Assembly (NCBI RefSeq): GCF_014646335.1
Contig: NZ_BMNG01000004.1
Coordinates: 1-64,000, forward strand
Reading direction: 5' to 3'
Length of the DNA: 64,000 bases
Source: Streptomyces lasiicapitis
GTDB lineage: Bacteria; Actinomycetota; Actinomycetes; Streptomycetales; Streptomycetaceae
Each line of letters starts with the position of its first letter. The first letter of the stretch is position 1. Made by a program: the position numbers and the translations under genes. Under the pieces are notes generated by a model. That model saw nothing but the letters and a program-made list of their open reading frames with translations, did no database searches and was not told the origin of the DNA. Of this stretch, positions 60,963 through 64,000 are shown piece after piece.

Positions 60963-62024
60963 ATGGAACTTCGACAGCTCCGCTACCTCCTCGCCGTCGT
61001 GGAGGAGGCCAACTTCACGCGCGCGGCCGCCGCCCTGCATGTCGCGCAGCCCGGCGTCAGCGCCCAGATACGCCAGCTGGAACGGGAGCTGGGGCAGCGG
61101 CTCCTGGACCGCTCGGGCCGTTCGGTGACCGTGACGGAGGCGGGCGCGGCCGTGCTGCCGTACGCGCGCGCCGCGCTCGCCGCCGTCGACGGGATGCGGC
61201 AGACCGCCGACGAGTACGCGGGATTGCTGCGCGGGCGGGTCACGCTCGGGCTCGTGTCGGGCGCGGCGACGCACGAGTACGACGTGGCGTCGGTGCTGGC
61301 CGACTTCCACGACGACCACCCGCACGTCGAGATCGCCCTCACCGAGGACACGTCGGACCGGATGCTGGCGGCCGTGCGCGAGGGGCGGCTCGACATCGCC
61401 CTGGCCGGTCTCGCCGAGGACACCCCGCCGCAGGGCGTGACCTGGCAGATCGTGGTCGACGAACCGCTGGCGGCGCTGGTCGCCGCGGACGACCCGCTCG
61501 TCGCGCAGGCGAGGGCCGCGCTCGCGGGCGCCGGCGGACGCGGGGACGGCGGATGCGGGGACGGCGGACGCGGGGACGGTGGACGCGGGGACGGCCTGGG
61601 AACCGTCCCCCTCGCGGCCCTCGCCGGCCGCCCCCTCATCAGCCTGCCACGCGGTACGGGACTGCGGGCCGTGCTCGAACGGGCCTGTACGCAGGCGGGG
61701 TTCACGCCGAGGGTGGCGTTCGAGGCGGCGGCGCCTCCGCTGCTGATCCAGCTCGCCGCGCGCGGGCTCGGCGTGGCCGTCTTCCCCGCGCCGGGCGCGT
61801 CCGCGTCCGCCGACGCGTACGGACTGCGGGTGGTCGGGTTCGACGAGCCGTGCCCGCGCGGGCGGCTCGGCCTCGCCTGGCGGACGGACGGTCCCACGGG
61901 TCCCGCGGCACGGGCCTTCCTGGCCCGCCTGCGCGCCGCCCTGACCGCGGCCGCGCGCGTCGAACCGGAGCCTGCCCGCATCTCGACGCCGGTCCCCAAC
62001 CAGCGGGAACATGACGGTAGTTGA
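60963..62024 (+). CDS. LysR family transcriptional regulator with a Gly/Asp repeat
   Basis: A 353-residue regulator: helix-turn-helix at about 3-60 (FTRAAAALHVAQPGVSAQIR) and a periplasmic-binding-type effector domain at about 92-330. Inside the effector domain a 20-residue GRGDG-type repeat (from about residue 192) is inserted, making it longer than the usual 300. No ribosome-binding site; TAGCAT (60949-60954) ends eight bases before the ATG, suggesting a leaderless mRNA. It is divergent from the mycothiol-type enzyme gene, its most likely target. Confidence 0.92.
   Translation: MELRQLRYLLAVVEEANFTRAAAALHVAQPGVSAQIRQLERELGQRLLDRSGRSVTVTEAGAAVLPYARAALAAVDGMRQTADEYAGLLRGRVTLGLVSGAATHEYDVASVLADFHDDHPHVEIALTEDTSDRMLAAVREGRLDIALAGLAEDTPPQGVTWQIVVDEPLAALVAADDPLVAQARAALAGAGGRGDGGCGDGGRGDGGRGDGLGTVPLAALAGRPLISLPRGTGLRAVLERACTQAGFTPRVAFEAAAPPLLIQLAARGLGVAVFPAPGASASADAYGLRVVGFDEPCPRGRLGLAWRTDGPTGPAARAFLARLRAALTAAARVEPEPARISTPVPNQREHDGS
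61536..61595 (+). repeat. 15-base tandem repeat in the LysR gene
   Basis: Four 15-base units (61536, 61551, 61566, 61581) of the form GGACGCGGGGACGGC with single changes encode GRGDG GCGDG GRGDG GRGDG. The length is a multiple of three, so copy number can vary without frameshift. Confidence 0.85.
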
Positions 62025-62066
62025 GGGCTCACCGAAGGGCTCCTCGCTACCGGAGAGGGGTCCGTC

Positions 62067-62315
62067 ATGTGGACCGCTGCCTTCTGGAAAGCCACCGCCG
62101 AGCGCGCCGTCCGCACCTTCGCGCAGGCGCTCGCCGCCGTCCTCGTCGCCGGGGCGACCAACCTCCTCGACGTGGAATGGGTCGCCGCGCTCGGCACGGC
62201 GGGGATGGCGGCGCTGCTCGCGGTCCTGACCGCCCTCGGCTCCGCGAAGATCGGCCCACCTGGGCCCGGCTTCACCGAGACCCCGGACGGGCGGGGGCGC
62301 CAGCCAGTGCTCTGA
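62067..62315 (+). CDS. r1t-type phage holin-like protein
   Basis: An 82-residue protein with the r1t-holin pattern: MWTAAFWKATAERAVRTFAQ at the start, two membrane segments (about 18-35 and 40-58), and a polar Gly/Pro-rich tail. In phages such proteins open pores for endolysins. No other phage gene is present. It follows the LysR gene by 42 bases; a GAGGGG site lies upstream of the ATG. Confidence 0.75.
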   Translation: MWTAAFWKATAERAVRTFAQALAAVLVAGATNLLDVEWVAALGTAGMAALLAVLTALGSAKIGPPGPGFTETPDGRGRQPVL

Positions 62316-62458
62316 CGCCTGCCTACGCCCTAGTCCGCCCCCATCCGCACCCGCCGCCGCGTGCTCCTCGGGCAGACCCGGCCGCCGCGACGACCCTCGC
62401 TTCACATGAGCCGCCGCGACGCCCCCTGCCCCACGCGAGCCGTCGCCGCGCCCTCACC

Positions 62459-63472
62459 TCACACGGGCTGCCCGAACAGCGACCGCAGCACGTCCTCCAT
62501 GGTGACCATGCCGGCCAGCCGGCCGTCCTCGCCGAGCACCGCCGCCACATGGGTGCGGCTGCCCCGCATGGCCGTCAGGACGTCGTCCAGGGACGTCGTC
62601 TCCCGCACCCGCGCGATGGAACGCATGTCCGACACCCGGAACGGCAGGTCCCGGGGCGAGACGTCCAGCGCGTCCTTCACATGGAGGTAGCCGACGATCC
62701 GCCGCCCCTCGTCCACGACGGGGAAGCGCGAGAAGCCGGTCTCGGCCGACAGCCGCTCAAGGCGTTCGGGCGTGACCCCCACGCGTGCGTAGACCACGCG
62801 CTCCAGCGGAAGCACCACGTCCCGCACCGGACGGCGGCCCAGCTCCAGGGCGTCGTGCAGGCGCTCCTGCGCGCGGTCGTCGATCAGGCCTGCGTCGCTG
62901 GAGTCCTGCACCAGACGGGCCAGTTCGGCGTCCGAGAAGGTCGCCGAGACCTCGTCCTTCGTCTCGACCCGCAGCAGCTTCAGGATCGCGTTGGCGAACG
63001 CGTTGATCGTGAAGACCACCGGGCGGACCGCCCGCGCGCACGCCACCAGCGGCGGCCCGAGCAGCAGCGCGCTGCGCACCGGCTCGGCGAGCGCGATGTT
63101 CTTCGGGATCATCTCGCCGAGCAGCATGTGCAGATACGTCGCCACGGCCAGGGCGATGACGAACGAGATCGGGTGCACCAGGCCGTGCGGCACGCCCACG
63201 GCGTCGAACAGCGGCTCAAGCAGGTGCGCGATCGCGGGCTCGGCGACGACACCGAGCACCAGGGTGCACAGCGTGATGCCGAGCTGTGCCGCCGCCATCA
63301 GCGCGGACACGTGCTTGAGGCCCCACATCACGCTCTTGGCGCGCCGGTCGCCCTCCTCGGCGTACGGCTCGATCTGGCTGCGACGCACGGAGATCAGCGC
63401 GAACTCGGCGCCCACGAAGAAGGCGTTGACGACGAGCGTCGCCAGGCCGATCAGCAACTGGATGACGGTCAT
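62459..63472 (-). CDS. CNNM/DUF21 and CBS-domain protein (hemolysin/CorC-like family)
   Basis: A 337-residue membrane protein: three or four membrane helices in a CNNM (DUF21) domain (about 1-190, with GEMIPKNIALAEP) and two CBS domains (about 205-330, FSRFPVVDEGRRIVGYLH). There is no CorC_HlyC domain at the C terminus. Family members are linked to Mg2+ and cobalt efflux or sensing. The start overlaps the stop of the upstream paralogue by four bases (ATGA). Confidence 0.92.
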   Translation of the reverse strand: MTVIQLLIGLATLVVNAFFVGAEFALISVRRSQIEPYAEEGDRRAKSVMWGLKHVSALMAAAQLGITLCTLVLGVVAEPAIAHLLEPLFDAVGVPHGLVHPISFVIALAVATYLHMLLGEMIPKNIALAEPVRSALLLGPPLVACARAVRPVVFTINAFANAILKLLRVETKDEVSATFSDAELARLVQDSSDAGLIDDRAQERLHDALELGRRPVRDVVLPLERVVYARVGVTPERLERLSAETGFSRFPVVDEGRRIVGYLHVKDALDVSPRDLPFRVSDMRSIARVRETTSLDDVLTAMRGSRTHVAAVLGEDGRLAGMVTMEDVLRSLFGQPV

Positions 63473-64000
63473 CGCTTGTTCTCCTCCGGCTCGTCACCGG
63501 CTGGTTCGGCGGGCGCGCGCAGTGTGAGGCGGGCGGCGCGGCGGCCCGTGGCGTCCACCACGTCCAGGCGCCAGCCCGCGACCTCGACGCTGTCACCGGC
63601 GGCCGGGATGCGGCCCAGCTCGGTGGCGACCAGGCCGGCCAGCGTCTCGTACGGACCGTCCGGCACCCGCAGGCCCACGCGGGCCAGCTGGTCGGTGCGG
63701 GCCGCGCCGTCCGCGGAGTACAGCTCGCGGCCGTCCTCGTCGGTGCCGGCCGGGGCCAGGTCGGGCGTCTCGTGCGGGTCGTGCTCGTCGTGGACCTCGC
63801 CGACGACTTCCTCGACGATGTCCTCCAGGGTCGCGACGCCCGCCGTACCGCCGTACTCGTCGATGACGACGGCCATGGTGCGCTTGCCCGAGAGCCGGTC
63901 CAGGAGCCGGTCGACGGTCAGTGATTCCGGTACGAGCAGCGGCTCGCGCATCAGCTCGTTCACGGAGTGGCGCGCCCTGCGCTCGGCGGGCACGGCCAGC
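63469..64000 (-). CDS. CBS / CorC_HlyC domain protein, C-terminal part
   Basis: The gene runs off the right edge, so only the C-terminal 176 residues are seen. They hold the end of a CBS pair (VIDEYGGTAGVATLEDIVEEVVGE) and a CorC_HlyC domain (about the last 90 residues). Together with the overlapping paralogue it forms the usual actinobacterial pair of CNNM/CBS proteins; the N-terminal CNNM domain should lie beyond 64000. Confidence 0.92.
   Translation of the reverse strand, partial: LAVPAERRARHSVNELMREPLLVPESLTVDRLLDRLSGKRTMAVVIDEYGGTAGVATLEDIVEEVVGEVHDEHDPHETPDLAPAGTDEDGRELYSADGAARTDQLARVGLRVPDGPYETLAGLVATELGRIPAAGDSVEVAGWRLDVVDATGRRAARLTLRAPAEPAGDEPEENKR

Noticed and set aside
62316-62458. 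Small gene between holin and CBS protein
   Set aside because: The stretch has repeated GCCGCCGCGACG words but no start with a ribosome-binding site or conserved peptide.
1-64000. CRISPR arrays, tRNA or rRNA genes, transposases
   Set aside because: No regularly spaced repeats, cloverleaf-like sequences or transposase motifs were recognised on either strand.

Overview
The window is a chromosomal segment of a Streptomyces or a very close actinomycete. The base composition is very GC-rich with strong third-position GC. Several families are typical of the group: a streptophobe membrane protein, SbcCD, a DinB/mycothiol-type maleylpyruvate isomerase, an ECF41 sigma factor and the 25-residue ribosomal protein bL37. 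TTA codons are almost absent (I found two), and short spacer or leaderless starts are common. I saw no rRNA, tRNA, CRISPR array, transposase or integrase. This looks like ordinary chromosome with a few small accessory insertions.

Layout, left to right. 1-7.3 kb: end of a membrane protein, a TerB protein and a TenA-like protein flanking a shared palindromic promoter, a phosphopantetheinyl transferase, a YigZ protein, and a three-gene set made of a two-FHA ABC exporter, an SH3-like protein and a Ser/Thr kinase. 7.3-14.3 kb: streptophobe, an anchored DUF6777-type protein and sbcD-sbcC. 14.4-25.7 kb: small metabolic and regulatory genes (Lrp/rhodanese pair, SDR, DUF885 peptidase, a TM-ACT-GNAT fusion, a Tat-exported PhoD phosphatase, hydrolase, ECF41 sigma factor, DMT transporter). 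25.7-32.5 kb: a HutC-type GntR regulator whose promoter carries a DasR-like operator, a ROK regulator, and a two-component system divergent from an ABC transporter. 32.5-38.8 kb: methylmalonyl-CoA mutase operon (mutA-mutB-meaB plus an HIBYL-CoA hydrolase-like gene).

38.9-46.3 kb: acetyltransferase, bL37, an SDR carrying an in-frame Streptomyces dispersed repeat, a structured leader/terminator region, and an unusual kdp remnant: an intact kdpB without kdpA or kdpC, a divergent two-domain membrane sensor without a kinase, and a TTA-containing kdpE. 46.3-54.3 kb: a nuclease-fold protein, an SAV_915-like protein, a DAP-decarboxylase-type enzyme, a two-component system facing a DedA protein across a five-copy operator array, and purB. 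54.3-59.2 kb: SDR / TetR / MFS / carotenoid-oxygenase / SRPBCC set, tied together by two matching TetR-type operators and stop-start overlaps. 59.2-64 kb: SGNH hydrolase, mycothiol-type enzyme, a LysR regulator with a repeat insertion, an orphan r1t-type holin and a pair of CBS/CorC proteins running off the right edge.

The most promising leads are the TetR-controlled carotenoid-oxygenase/efflux unit (54.4-59.2 kb), the CTGCGG-N4-CCGCAG array in front of dedA (51.9 kb), the kdpB/kdpE remnant with a sensor-like protein, the attenuator-like leader at 41.05-41.2 kb, and the DasR-like operator placed on the -35 box of a different GntR gene (25.9 kb).
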